DNA of 64,000 nucleotides, taken from NCBI RefSeq assembly GCF_000006405.1, contig NW_003213889.1:23938-87937 (forward strand). Direction: 5' to 3'. This stretch comes from Perkinsus marinus ATCC 50983 (lineage: Eukaryota > Perkinsozoa > Perkinsida > Perkinsidae). The notes below the pieces were generated by a model. It saw nothing but the letters and a program-made list of their open reading frames with translations. It was not told the origin of the DNA and ran no database searches. This document shows positions 21,169-32,106 of the stretch, piece after piece. A program made the translations under genes and the position numbers. Positions within the stretch are counted from its first letter, which is position 1; the number at the start of each line of letters is the position of its first letter.

Positions 21169-21906
21169 TCAGCCCATAAGCTCAAAGTCATCTAGTTCCT
21201 CGTTGAACTCCATAACGTTACGCTTGACCTAAGATGAGAACGACAAAGTCGTCCTATACTAGTCGTCGTCAAGACGTTACCTTAGAGCCCTGACTCCATT
21301 GCAGACAGTCTTCCATCTCCCTCGTGACGTGCATGGCCGGATCAGTAACAACATCAGGACCGATGGAAATATGGCCCTGCTCTATATATCGATTAGCTTG
21401 GGAAACCTGAAAATCGCCATTCAATGGAAATGTTGTCGATTGGCCATAAAAACTTGCCTGCTCAGTGAAGTGGTTTCGAGTTACAACCACTGAAAGTCTC
21501 CTCCTAGCAAAGGATGAGGCCGAGAGCTCCACGCACTTGTCCAGTGATGATGCAGTAGCAATGACTCCCATAGTGTACCTACGCCACAGTCCCTTACATC
21601 AAGAGGAACAAACGACTTACAATTTGTCGAGGAGAACCTCAGTCATTTTGATACGCTCTTCATCGCTAGCGGGCAGCTTCCTCAACTGCGCTACTACTTT
21701 CGTCACCAAACCCGACACTTTATTATACCTATACCACACTTCGGCCAACTCGTACCAATCAAAGCCTACCTAGTGTAGTCCTCTCTGTCCTGGATACCAT
21801 ACTTCCGGATAATCTTCGCCTCCCGAACGTTGTTGTCGTCCCGTTTCCACTGGTACAGGTTGACCTTCCGCAAAAGCTTCTGTTCATGGGGCTTCAATTG
21901 TCTCAT
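21169..21906 (-). CDS. IMP3: U3 snoRNP protein IMP3 (uS4-like)
   Basis: The start MRQLKPHEQKLLRKVNLYQW and YGIQDREDYTR match the IMP3 N-terminus (MVRKLKFHEQKLLK, REDYTRYN). Introns then lead to MGVIATASSLDKCVELSASS, FARRRLSVVV (the S4-type RNA-binding region), [38 protein letters not shown] and the end KRNVMEFNEELDDFELMG. Each block has a direct counterpart in IMP3 ([47 protein letters not shown]). Known role: a nucleolar subunit of the SSU processome that helps the U3 snoRNA pair with pre-rRNA. An intron of about 43 nt splits the phrase HFTEQ from VSQANRY. Complete at both ends. Confidence 0.92.
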
Positions 21907-22126
21907 CTCTACAGTGGTGACACCTACAACCAATACACCATTCAGTGTCACCACCAAACACAACACTAGCCTGTGTCACACAGTTCTAGTAAAAGGACTT
22001 GAGGGCTCGCCGAAAGACAAGAACTCCCCGGAGTAAAACACAAGGAAGCATTCAGCTCCCTCGTAATAGTACATGAGATTATACAAGTATAGCAATTACA
22101 GGCAACGTATCTAGTAGGACACGACT

Positions 22127-25100
22127 CTAGAACAACAACGCGGCATCCAAGAGCTGCGCGAAAAGACTATGGCCAGCCGTCAAAAGGGATAAAACAGGGG
22201 CGAAATCCACCGCTGGTACAGAAACAGCAGGGATATGTACGTATCGACATAACCAGTTCTTCTCAATCTCACATGTCATCACTAGATTCTTCTTATGCCC
22301 AGAGTCGACCTTATCGATGACCAAGATACCACTCGCTCCCCTCAACTGAGCGTTTAAGGCCTTATCAGCAAAGGAGCAGTTGCCGGCTCTATGCACGACT
22401 ACCATCACATTATCAGCCTCACTGTACTCGTCCTGGCCTGTTCGGTTGCAACCAAAGTCCATACCATCCCCCGAGAACATCAGCCGGAAATCCCTACGTT
22501 GCGATTTTATCGGAGTCTCTCGCCAGTGAGGCCCTCCAGAGAACACTCGGCCACTCGCTTTACTATGATTGCGATAAGCCTTAGTGTCATCAGAACACCT
22601 CCCACGCCTCTTCAGAGCAGCCCTAAGAGACGGCCCTGAATGTATCATCCTAACAAGCCTCGTTCGCTTCGCTTCGCCCAAGTCCCATTGAAATTCTTCC
22701 ATACCACTCCTTTGTCGAATCCTACCACCAAATATCGCCGTTCCCACACTCAGATTGAACACAGGCTCCTCAGCCATCATCCCAACGGCTCGAACCACAA
22801 GTCGTGCCTTTCCCCTAGGCATCGTTACTCCCGTTGGAATGGCCTCCCTAAGGACCGTAGGAAGCTCTGGCCACACCGTCCACGCGCCGTGGGAAAACTG
22901 CCAATCGACCATGTCCGAGAATCTCAACACGGGCGAAGGCCCCATGGGACAGACCAGAGGCGTGGTACGCGTGCCTCGTTGCCCACGTGCATGGCCAGGC
23001 CTGTCCCTCGCCAATGGCACCAGATGGCTCAATGGTAGAACGTGGGCTTCCGTGGTGAACAACCGGCCCACACTACCACTACCCAATCGACTAGCTACAA
23101 CCTCAGGACCGGTCAACCCCATATACCTGCAAGTGAAGCAAGATAAGCGATGGGAGGTCTTCATGAAGCGTTACAGGTAAGGCAGAGTTTCACTAAGGAA
23201 AAAGCTGTCCATACGGTCATCGTTGCGATGGCCAAGAACGTCGGCTAAAGACGCGTACCCGCATACGGCCTGAGCGGAGGGGAACCAAGTCGTACTACAG
23301 ACTCCCTGTATTATCATGATACTAAGTATCATAATACTAGTCATGATACTTAGTAGCCTAAGTAATAGTATACATAGTATAATAGTATTATAATACTACG
23401 CATAAAATACTATACATTGTACATAGTCATAATACTATTATGTATATATAGGGAGAAGCGTATACCTGTAACAGGGATAGACTTCTTATTCCCCGTTTCA
23501 AAAACTATTTCCAAACGGCTAGGATTAGATGCCCTTCAAGCTTAGAATTAACATACATACATAATGAACTCGAAGAGTAAAATCACGTCAACAACATCCC
23601 ATGACCAGATTTTACTACAATCCGACGAGCCTCAATCCTCAGTACTAAAGCTCAGTACCATACGCATCAGTCACAATAACGTGTCTCCCACAGAGAATGC
23701 ATGCATGGAAACCAATACCATCACTATGTGAAATTTTTCCGAGCGAATTCCTCACCTTATTTCGTTTCTCCAAGTCGTTTGCCATCTTCTCCAATTTCCA
23801 CTTATACGTCTCGTCCTCCACCCCACCACTGATTGCTGCACCCAGTTGAGAAAGGGTCTCCGCCAACTCTGGCCTGTTGATAAAATCCCCAATAAAAACA
23901 GCTTCGCTCCGCCGACATATAGTACCGCAAATTGAAGTCCCGGCCATAGGCTATCAGAGCCACTCTTCGTTCCTTTATATCCGCAACCTCAGGCAAGCCG
24001 CCCATGAAGTCCCAAAGTCGAGACCACATCCGAGCGATGGACGTCGCGTACGCTGACGGCCCTTGTATGGCATTCACGACTGACAATTAGAAACTATCAC
24101 GATCGATATTGGAATATATGTTTCGTCTCCTCAGCTGAGCTCAATAGTTTGCTCCCCGATATGAAAGTTCACACGCTACTTGAAATATGAGTAGAGGAAA
24201 ACCCAACGAGAATTTCCCCAAGTTTTTTTTTCGAAATTGGCAAATCCGCTCACACTGATGGACACCAATCGCTCCACGTACCTCCTCCCCAAAAACTCTG
24301 TAGTGGCGACACTTGTGTATGTGCTGGTGAATCTGTAGCTACATCGAAGGTCAGTTGCCCACCGGCTTGATAAGAACCTGTTCAACAAGAGCTCAAGTCG
24401 TTGATAACATCTCGGCTCTCGTACTAATGCCTTCGAAATGGTCCATAAAACGCTCATACAGTTCCACGTCACCAAAGAGGACATAAGCCTTCAACAGATA
24501 CCTGGCAAAAGTCTATAGATGACCATATGATAGTACATACTCGAAGGAGAGGCGAAGGCGTTTCGTGGGGCTCGACGTTTCAAGCCCTATTTATTTTGAA
24601 TTGTTATTAGACACATATGATGGATGAGATCAATAAGACGATCGGTCGCTCGAATGCGGAGTGAGCGAGCTCAACCGCTCCTCCTCGAAAGTCTCCTACA
24701 TAAATTCCGTTTCCCTTTTATCGTACTAGAATAGTACTATTATAAACTATTGAAATTTCATATGTAAATAGACTAATCCTTCTGAAGAATACATATAGTC
24801 CAACATAGGTGATACCATGAACAACGAATGTCGTCCATCTGATTACTCATAATAGGAGTCATGCCCAGGCCCGGCGCCTGATGAGAGACTGTCCATCCAC
24901 AGCCCTGTTGATATCGAGATCGTGGTAGGCATGAGCGCCGCTGGGCCAAGCCTCATATACCTAACCCAAGCATGAACCTAACAATATTGCGTGTGTATAG
25001 ACCATACCATAAATGATCCAACGCCTTCCGAGCCGCCTCGTAGTACTTCCAATCGCCAGTAAGGAGACTCAAAGTGCCGAACTCTGCAAAAAACCAGTCT

Positions 25101-26340
25101 CCATCAAATCGGCCCAACTCCTCACCCATGATCCAACTGCCCGCTTCTGCTACAGAAATGCTCGTTGGTACTTCCTCATCATCAATGTCGATACCCTTAA
25201 CTAGATTCACTCGAGCCGCCGGCAGATCTGTTGATGTATCAAAAGCCTTGTAGAGCCTGAATAAGTAGCACGGTAAGCGAACAGGGACGGGATCGTCATC
25301 ATTTCCACCTATCCCCCAAGTCGATGGCTTTCCGTAGTAGATCGTCCTGGTAACCGGATGGTATGCCCATTCGCTTGGCATGAAGATGACCAGATAGAAG
25401 CCCACCGAGGACTCGTATATTCATTTCAAAGGCCGAGACCACCTATCATCAAAGGTCGCAGGTTCTATCCCGGCATGGTACATTTTTCCCACGTACCACA
25501 TCGCGATCAAAAGTCACATTGTGTGATATAAAATCGACGGCCTCTCCAAAGTCTTCGAGCCTATCGAATAGCACAAGTGAATCCAACGAGTCGATGTATC
25601 TAAACATACACGTATAACAACTCGTTATTAACAAGCAGTAATAAACATAAACATATAACAACTCGTTATTAACAAGCAGTAATAAACATAAACATATAAC
25701 AACTCGTTATTAACAAGCAGTAATAAACATAAACATATAACAACTCGTTATTAACAAGCAGTAATAAACATAAACATATAACAACTCGTTATTAACAAGC
25801 AGTAATAAACATAAACGTATAACAACTCGTTATTAACAAGCAGTAATAAACATAAACGTATAACAACTCGTTATTAACAAGCAGTAATAAACATAAACGT
25901 ATAACAACTCGTTATTAACAAGCAGTAATAAACATAACCATATAACAACTCGTTATTAGCAAGCAGTAATAAACATAAACATATAACAACTCGTTATTAA
26001 CAAGCAGTAATAAACATAAACATATAACAACTCGTTATTAACAAGCAGTAATAAACATAAACATATAACAAATCCCCCTCCCCCTTCCTACGTCATAGAA
26101 ACATTAGCAATGATAAAGTCGAGATCGCCTCGTTCTCGAGCAATTCGCCCATCACAAGAGAGCGGCCGAAGCTCGTCATAAGGGAAGGCATATCTAACAC
26201 ATACAGAACGTAACTATTCAAGTCCGCCTAGTGCCTCCGTTATAACCTCATATAGTCTCCAAACGCGTGGGCATACATCTGTTCGATGAGATCCCTGAAC
26301 AACGATAATCTATACCACTACAATTTCATCTCCTCACAAA
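22127..26340 (-). CDS. EDEM-like GH47 alpha-mannosidase-like protein with PA domain
   Basis: Order on the minus strand: HAFGDYMR and YAFPYDELRPLSCDGRI (the EDEM start, AF..DEL.PLSC); intron 1, filled by a minisatellite; YIDSLDSLVLFDRLEDFGEA; VSVFEMNIRVLGGLLSG-type text near 25400; AARVNLVKGIDIDDEEVPTS, ISVAEAGS and EFGTLSLLTGDWKYYEAARK; a ring of further GH47 blocks; CGYASLADVLGHRNDDRMDS then FFLSETLPYLYMGLTGPEV; and FTTEAHVLPLSH. The last 1-kb exon ends with a protease-associated domain (VMVVVHRAGNCSFADKALNA, GASGILVIDKV). Known: EDEM proteins trim mannose and mark misfolded glycoproteins for ER-associated degradation. The PA domain after the GH47 domain resembles EDEM3. The exact 5' start and signal peptide were not found, so 26340 is approximate. 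Confidence 0.8.
23316..23460. repeat. AT-rich palindrome cluster in an EDEM-gene intron
   Basis: Starts with the perfect palindrome ATGATACTAAGTATCAT (8 bp arms around one base, 23316-23332). Variants of catgatacttagta, atagtatacatagtat and atagtattataatac follow, so several hairpins could form. It lies between the exon for CGYASLADV (about 23180-23280) and the upstream GH47 exon ending near 23645. Confidence 0.8.
25601..26070. repeat. 41-bp minisatellite, about 11 copies, inside intron 1 of the EDEM gene
   Basis: The unit can be written with landmarks aacaactcgttattaacaag and cagtaataaacataaacata. Eleven copies of ctcgttatta recur every 41 bp. Copies differ by single bases (acatat or acgtat, and one gttattagca). 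The array fills nearly the whole intron from donor at 26091 to acceptor at 25600. Confidence 0.95.
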
Positions 26341-26629
26341 TCGCATGACGTGACCCTGTGTTCAGTTCAGAGCATTATACTGATAGTATTCGAGTGAGAA
26401 AGGAAGTCACCCACTACTACGTTCCATATAGACCACCTTTCCGTTCCGTCACCGGCTTTCCCACTACTACGCAGACTGCCAGGAGAAAATTATGCACATA
26501 TGATAAAAAATTGAGGCCCATTCTATAGGAAATAGAAATACCACAACTCCCTCAACACAGATCTAGCTCCAGAAAGGCGCACTATCTGTTGATCTGCAAG
26601 GCACTATAATACTACACCCGGTCAAAACC

Positions 26630-28144
26630 TTATTCCTTCCCATTCATTGACGCTGACGATGGACGGTTCCTCGCATTCTTTGGCAAAGGCTCGTCCGAGT
26701 TAGATGCTATATCGCTATTTTCTAGAGCACCAAGTTCGACGTCGCCTCGCCCTTCATTGGACTCTTGTGTTGGAACCAACTTAGCCGTGGGGGGCGGGCT
26801 CTCCGGGTATCGGCTATAAATCCACACGCCTGCAGTTACCTGAACAGCATTGCCTCGCCGAAGGTGATTTGGAAAAGGAGTGGTATTACCAATACTAGAG
26901 AAAGGAATACTCCCAAGTCGATCGGATATCCGAACACTATAGATGAGGTTATTGCTACCGTCCACACTTGAATTGCTGCTGCTATTGACTTCAGTATCGA
27001 GTTCAGATGCTTTAGGAAGAAGCCTAAGGGACGCCCATCCTCCGGCCCATCTGTATCTACCCTTGCCCTACTACCCGTCATAACTCCCGTTATAGCGGCG
27101 TTGAAAATAATCGCCAAAATATTCCAAGAAAGTATTGGTTTGAGATTCTCGGATGAAAATGCAGTGATGAGGCCCCAACCTGAGCCTCTTAGCATCAACC
27201 CCAGAGCGTTGCAAGCCATAGAGACTATATACCTGCGGAATGAGTTCTCTTACTGCTACGTCAATCTAGCTTACATGAACATATTCTGCACATTTGGGCT
27301 CGCTGTGTCCTGACCCTTTAGGAGTTTCTCATTGTAAACCCCGGCAAAACTAGAGAGCATCACGAGCAGGAGCACTAGGAGGTAATCCCATATAGAGTGA
27401 CCACCTTCGAAACCATGCAAGAACACTTTGTACCTGACCACCATTTTGGCACTCAACGACAGCAGCAGAATGCGATTACTCTTTCATCATGGCTCCTATG
27501 GTGATAATAAGAAGGGAAAACCATTGCATTTTACTAACGGGTTTGTCCAGCAATGTAACGCAGAGGACCGCGGTGACCACCAACTTGGCCTGTAGTAGAA
27601 CATAGTATGTCGCTGGGTCAAAGGTGGACATCGACACGAATGTGAGGTTGTTGTAAATGGCATAAAGCCCAGCTGGGACCAGATAGAGGCCAGCTAGCTT
27701 CTTGTGGACCACCATTTGACGTACAAGGTCAGCGAGATTGCCCTCAGCACGAACGAATAAGAAAACAGTTATGAGCATCTTGCAGAAATCCTGCAAGAAA
27801 ACAACAGTAGTGTAGTTGTATTCGATGCCCCTCTTCGCAGCTAGATGGACTAGAATGCTTTGAGAGGTCCATACGATGATGTAGCCTATGAACAAGCCGA
27901 ACTTAAAGGGAGTATCAAGGCCAAGCAGCATATTGGAGTGGGTAACAAAATGGTAGCTGAGACCAACAAACCTCATCAAAGTGTCCACTCTCCGCGATGC
28001 CTTGCTTTGGATTTCCCTATGAATTTCTAAAGGAACGGTATGAGGGAATAATACCGTACTCCCGAGAATTGATATTTGAGATTCGATTGTTGCCCACCGC
28101 CGACGCCGCCGTAACGAGTATAGCACCATTGTGTGCAGGAGCAT
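26630..28144 (-). CDS. Nucleotide-sugar transporter (SLC35A-type)
   Basis: The first long exon contains FGLFIGYIIVWTSQSILVHL, YNYTTVVFLQDFCKMLITVF, LYLVPAGLYAIYNNLTFVSM, DPATYYVLLQAKLVVTAVLC and LDKPVSKMQWFSLLIITIGA. This is the classic SLC35A pattern (PA..Y...NNL.F......PA.Y.....K...TA......L.+ LS..QW.SL......G). Later exons give YLLVLLLVMLSSFAGVYNEK (SS.A.VY.E..LK), then VNAAITGVMTGS-like and AITSSIVFGYPIDLGVF segments, and a soluble acidic/Ser-rich tail ending ASMNGKE. About ten membrane helices are expected. Known role: antiport of UDP-galactose, UDP-GlcNAc or CMP-sialic acid into the Golgi; the substrate cannot be read from the sequence. The N-terminus before MRFVGLSYHF may be overextended. 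Confidence 0.8.
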
Positions 28145-28956
28145 AGTGCGGAGCTAGAGTCCGTTAACATCACGCTCTGATCGATATTGGTACCCGTTCA
28201 TACTAGTCCACTTGTTAGGTTAATATTGGACAGTTACGGAGAACGTCTTCGGGTGAGACTGAGGTGATGGTCAATTTTCGAAAAGGTCACTAAAGTGACT
28301 ATTTTGGACTCTTTTTCGACCTAAAATCCGCCCAGATGCGATGGGAAAGAACATCACTGTGACTCGCGGTCGTGAAATATTGATGAGATTGGACTATATT
28401 AGAATCAGCTGAGTTTTTAAGTGCACCGCTCTCAGTACAAGTCGTTCCGTTGACATATCGCTACGCCATTGTAATCGATTTGAATTGAATGGTTTTGGTC
28501 GCGTCTTCCATCGGATGGTGTGTTGACACTGGCCGTGCGAGGAAGCCATCATGAGCATCTCCATGCCTCTACCTTGAACTATTCGACAACTTGCGATCGT
28601 AGTAGTCCTTCTCTACTGTAGCCTTATTTTGTGCGGTATAGACAATGATAACGGCGTGCTTAGGTCCAGATGAAATCTCTGGTTCCCCCATAGACAACCG
28701 ATGACACATATATCTTCTTATCTCGCGCATAGAGCTCACGCCGTTTTACATTGGCAGCCGTCACTCTGGCCTGCCCGGTTCCGCGCTCATCTTATAACAG
28801 TGTGAATTGCTCTCGTCTAAGTCGGCTCTTTGAGAGTCTCACTACTGAATTGCCTTATCAGTCTCCTCAGGCATGTAGCAACGCTCGAGTGAGATATCAC
28901 CGTGATCACCCTCAGGATTGCTTTTTCCGTCCTCCTCTTGCTGTTGCTATCAGTAC
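28145..28956. other. Divergent intergenic region (probable bidirectional promoter)
   Basis: About 810 bp lie between the starts of the transporter (minus) and importin (plus) genes. No open frame of note and no repeat. Both transcripts should start here. Confidence 0.6.
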
Positions 28957-31929
28957 ATGTCCTGCGACTCGGCCGCCACCCTACTCTCCTTGTTAGATGG
29001 TTTGACGTCCTCCAATGCTGACCTGAGGAGGTCTGCTGAAGGAACCTTAGCCGAACGAGAAACCCTACCTGGCTTTCAAACGACTCTTTGCCGCCTTGCC
29101 GTAGATCCATCACAGTCCGTCCCAATGAGGCAGTTGTCGTTGACCATAGTCAAGCGTAACGTGAGAAGTCGTTGGACCGAACTTACAGTGGACGAGCAGA
29201 ACGAGGTTCGATCAGTGTTGGCTGAGGACCTCTTTGAGCCCAACAGTACGGTGCGAAAACTCGTGCACGCATGCGCAGCCCAGTGTGCCGCCCAGACCTC
29301 GTTGCAAGGGTGGGAGCCTGTCCTGGATAGAGTAGTGCAGACCATGCAGGACCCGACTGCTCAAGGAGAACGTCGGTCAATTTGCTTTGACATGCTGCAG
29401 GTTTTCCAGGACGAGGCCGGTCCGGAGGTCGCTGGTCATCTGTTGCATCTGGAGGGCTCTCTGCGCGCCTTAGCGATGGATACTAACATTCCCCTTGTCG
29501 CTAGGTGGAAGGCTCTTGACCTCTTCAGCACCTCAGCGGCCATTGTGGCCGAACAGGCTACTTCCAAAGCTCAGCGCAATGAGTTGGCAGTTGGTATGCT
29601 GAAGGGATGGCTTCCAGTAGTGGAGGGAATGGCCAGAAGTGGAGATGTTCTGGCAGTGCTAGCAGCAGTTCGGGCGGTCAGCAAGCTTCTGCAAAGACTG
29701 GGTTCAGCGATGAAGCCGATGCTCGAGGCCGTGATGGAGCCTGTATGTGAGTTCATTCGTGGTGGACAGGTCCAGTACGTCAATTTGGTGGTCAATTCAG
29801 AGGAGGGTGGTATTGACGAGGAAGAAGACGGTGGTCCGACTACTTTACTTGTCCAGTTTTGTGAATTGTTGTCTTCCGTGGTCTCAAAGGCGAAGCTCAG
29901 GCCTATCGTTAAAGGCAAGACTGCGGCAATCCTCGAGCTGTTGGCCCCTTACTGCCAAGTGACTGAGAGTCAGATGGCTGAGTGGTCCGACGACCCGGCG
30001 ACGTTCCTGGCCAACGAGGATGACGATTTCGCAGCTCTAACTGTTCGCCTGTCTGCGGAGGGTATGGCAGCTGAGATGATTGAGTCGTTCAGTAGCGAAG
30101 CCTTCAAGGCCATCATAGACGTGGCTACTGGCTTGGTCACAGCCGGAGCCGCGTCTACGGCTAATCCTTACTCTTGGAAGAAAACTGAGGTTGGTCTGCT
30201 GATGACTGGCTGGGCGTGTGAGGCGATCAATCACCATGGGGAACAGAAGAAACCCATTGGGCAAGTCGACAACCTCGTCAAGGTCGCTGCTGGGATCGTT
30301 GGTCAGGAAGATTCTCCACCATTCTTGCGGCTGCGCGGACTTGCTCTACTGGCCAAGATATGCGAGTATATGAAGGCCAGCTTCACGGCTGACTGCTACA
30401 CAATTTTACAGCATAGTCTTGAGGCGATGCAGGCTAAGAATCACATCTGTCTACGTCTCATCGCTACTCGGGCGTTTTGTAAATACCTGAAGATATGCGC
30501 TCCTCAGAGACCAGAAGAGTGCAATGCACTACTCCTGAGTGGCGGCGGCTTCCAGTCCATAGGCAGCCTTATGAACTGGTCTGGTGAAGGTCTGGCTGAT
30601 GAGTCAATGCACTTGTGTATCGAGGCCCTCACTTCGATAACGCGGTACTCTCCTAAGAGCATCGTGGCTGTTGGTGACGATTTCCTAGGTCTCACTATGA
30701 GCCTCTGGGACAGGGCTGCTATGGACCCGTTGGTCCACTTGCAGGTCCTGGACCTGCTCTCGTGTGCCTGTGGAGTGGATAGGAGCCTTCTGGGCAAGGT
30801 GTCTTCTACTGTGACCCCTAAGATCCGCCAGTGTTTGTCGAATCCTGACGAATACGAAAGTCACACCGTGGGGAGCTCTATTGAATTGCTGTCCATCCTG
30901 CTGAAGCGGTCCTCAGTGCCTTACCCTGAGGATATGTGGTTGTGTGTGCAGCAGTTGCTGAGTCTCTGTCTGCACACCACTGACGCTCCTCTTATTCAGA
31001 ACGCCTGTGACACATTGCTCTACGTCGTGCGGAGGGCCCCTATGGGCCAGCTGGAGCAGGCCAAGACTAGGGTACTCTCTACTCTGGAGAGGCTTCTCGA
31101 TGCTAACGAGTTGGATGACTCAGCTGCGATGTTCGCGGGCCCACTGATCACTTGTGTGGTCGAGCGTATGGGCTCTGCTCTCGGGCCACAGTTCATGCAG
31201 GCTATGCTACAGAGGCTCCTAGCGGCCAGGGCTCAGCATCTGGTGCAGTCCCTTCTGGTCGTCTTTGCTCGATTGGCCCATGCAAATCCGGTTGGTGTGG
31301 TTGACACCATGGCTGGCTTCAGCGTGCCTCTTGAGGGGAAGGCAGCTACTGGTTTAGAGGCTCTGATGGCTATGTGGTGTGTTACTGCTCCCAAGGTGGC
31401 GGCCCGAGACTCGAGGACGATCCTCTTCACGGCCCTTATCAAACTTATTGACAGTCGTGCACCTGCCCTGTTGGGTGTTAGGACCAGGACGCCCCTCCCG
31501 GTGAGGCTGATCGAGGTCCTCACTGCTGGTCTGGAGTACGAGGTGAAGCGGGACAGACAGAGGTCCCATGTGAGGGGCGCCACTCTCCTCAACGATAATG
31601 GGCATATGGGCGGTAGTGAGGATGATGATGAGGAGGACGACGAGGAGGAGATCAGTGAGGAAGACGCTTACAACGAGATCCTTGGCCAGCTGGAAGACTA
31701 TGCTGGTGATAGTGATTCGGAAGATGATATGGATGAGGAGGACGAGGAGATCCGTGATCCTCTACTGGAAGGGGTTGTACTAAAGATGGCCATATTGGAG
31801 GCCTTCCGAAGGTGGGAGGCTGAGAGTCACCCATGGTTCGCGGAGTGCCCGGCTGAGGTGAAGGAGAGGCTGAGTAAGGCGATCCCTAAGGCGGTCCAAC
31901 AGCTCAAGGAAAGTGGCGGCCAGGCCTAA
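28957..31929 (+). CDS. Importin-9/Kap114-type karyopherin
   Basis: A single open frame of 990 codons from MSCDSAATLLSLLDGLTSSN. The N-terminus (NADLRRSAEGTLAERETLPG, QLSLTIVKRNVRSRWTEL) matches an importin-beta N-terminal domain with HEAT repeats throughout. Near residues 880-940 lies a long acidic insert (EDDDEEDDEEEISEEDAYNE, DSDSEDDMDEEDEEIRDPLL) followed by a last helical repeat. The insert just before the C-terminal helices is a hallmark of importin-9 and yeast Kap114. Known role: nuclear import of histones, ribosomal proteins and actin. An in-frame Met 13 codons upstream is possible. It has no intron, in sharp contrast to the intron-dense genes around it. Confidence 0.8.
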   Translation: MSCDSAATLLSLLDGLTSSNADLRRSAEGTLAERETLPGFQTTLCRLAVDPSQSVPMRQLSLTIVKRNVRSRWTELTVDEQNEVRSVLAEDLFEPNSTVRKLVHACAAQCAAQTSLQGWEPVLDRVVQTMQDPTAQGERRSICFDMLQVFQDEAGPEVAGHLLHLEGSLRALAMDTNIPLVARWKALDLFSTSAAIVAEQATSKAQRNELAVGMLKGWLPVVEGMARSGDVLAVLAAVRAVSKLLQRLGSAMKPMLEAVMEPVCEFIRGGQVQYVNLVVNSEEGGIDEEEDGGPTTLLVQFCELLSSVVSKAKLRPIVKGKTAAILELLAPYCQVTESQMAEWSDDPATFLANEDDDFAALTVRLSAEGMAAEMIESFSSEAFKAIIDVATGLVTAGAASTANPYSWKKTEVGLLMTGWACEAINHHGEQKKPIGQVDNLVKVAAGIVGQEDSPPFLRLRGLALLAKICEYMKASFTADCYTILQHSLEAMQAKNHICLRLIATRAFCKYLKICAPQRPEECNALLLSGGGFQSIGSLMNWSGEGLADESMHLCIEALTSITRYSPKSIVAVGDDFLGLTMSLWDRAAMDPLVHLQVLDLLSCACGVDRSLLGKVSSTVTPKIRQCLSNPDEYESHTVGSSIELLSILLKRSSVPYPEDMWLCVQQLLSLCLHTTDAPLIQNACDTLLYVVRRAPMGQLEQAKTRVLSTLERLLDANELDDSAAMFAGPLITCVVERMGSALGPQFMQAMLQRLLAARAQHLVQSLLVVFARLAHANPVGVVDTMAGFSVPLEGKAATGLEALMAMWCVTAPKVAARDSRTILFTALIKLIDSRAPALLGVRTRTPLPVRLIEVLTAGLEYEVKRDRQRSHVRGATLLNDNGHMGGSEDDDEEDDEEEISEEDAYNEILGQLEDYAGDSDSEDDMDEEDEEIRDPLLEGVVLKMAILEAFRRWEAESHPWFAECPAEVKERLSKAIPKAVQQLKESGGQA

Positions 31930-32106
31930 TGTGGTGGTCACTGAACTGTACTTATACATATGTACTCAATGAGAATCATATAGACCTAGCATTATCTCGT
32001 GTACGTTTCTCGCTGTTGTGAATATCGTGTTTGAAGGCGATGGATGTTCACCGACTTGCTGTCAGCAGTGGAGGGATGTTGGGAGTAGTTGTTTGTTCTG
32101 TCTGAT

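Noticed and set aside
22391-23180. Plus-strand open frames of 82 to 141 codons
   Set aside because: Antisense to the PA-domain exon of the EDEM-like gene, which has clear family motifs.
25440-25490. tRNA-like 3' half (ggtcgcaggttctatcccgg)
   Set aside because: Only a T-arm-like stretch is present; no matching A box, anticodon arm or acceptor stem 5' of it. It lies in an intron of the EDEM-like gene.
25601-26070. Regular 41-bp repeats looked like a CRISPR array
   Set aside because: There are no spacers; units follow each other directly. The host is a eukaryote and the array fits exactly in an intron.
29571-31605. Several minus-strand frames of 80 to 120 codons across the importin gene
   Set aside because: Antisense images of a 990-codon importin frame.
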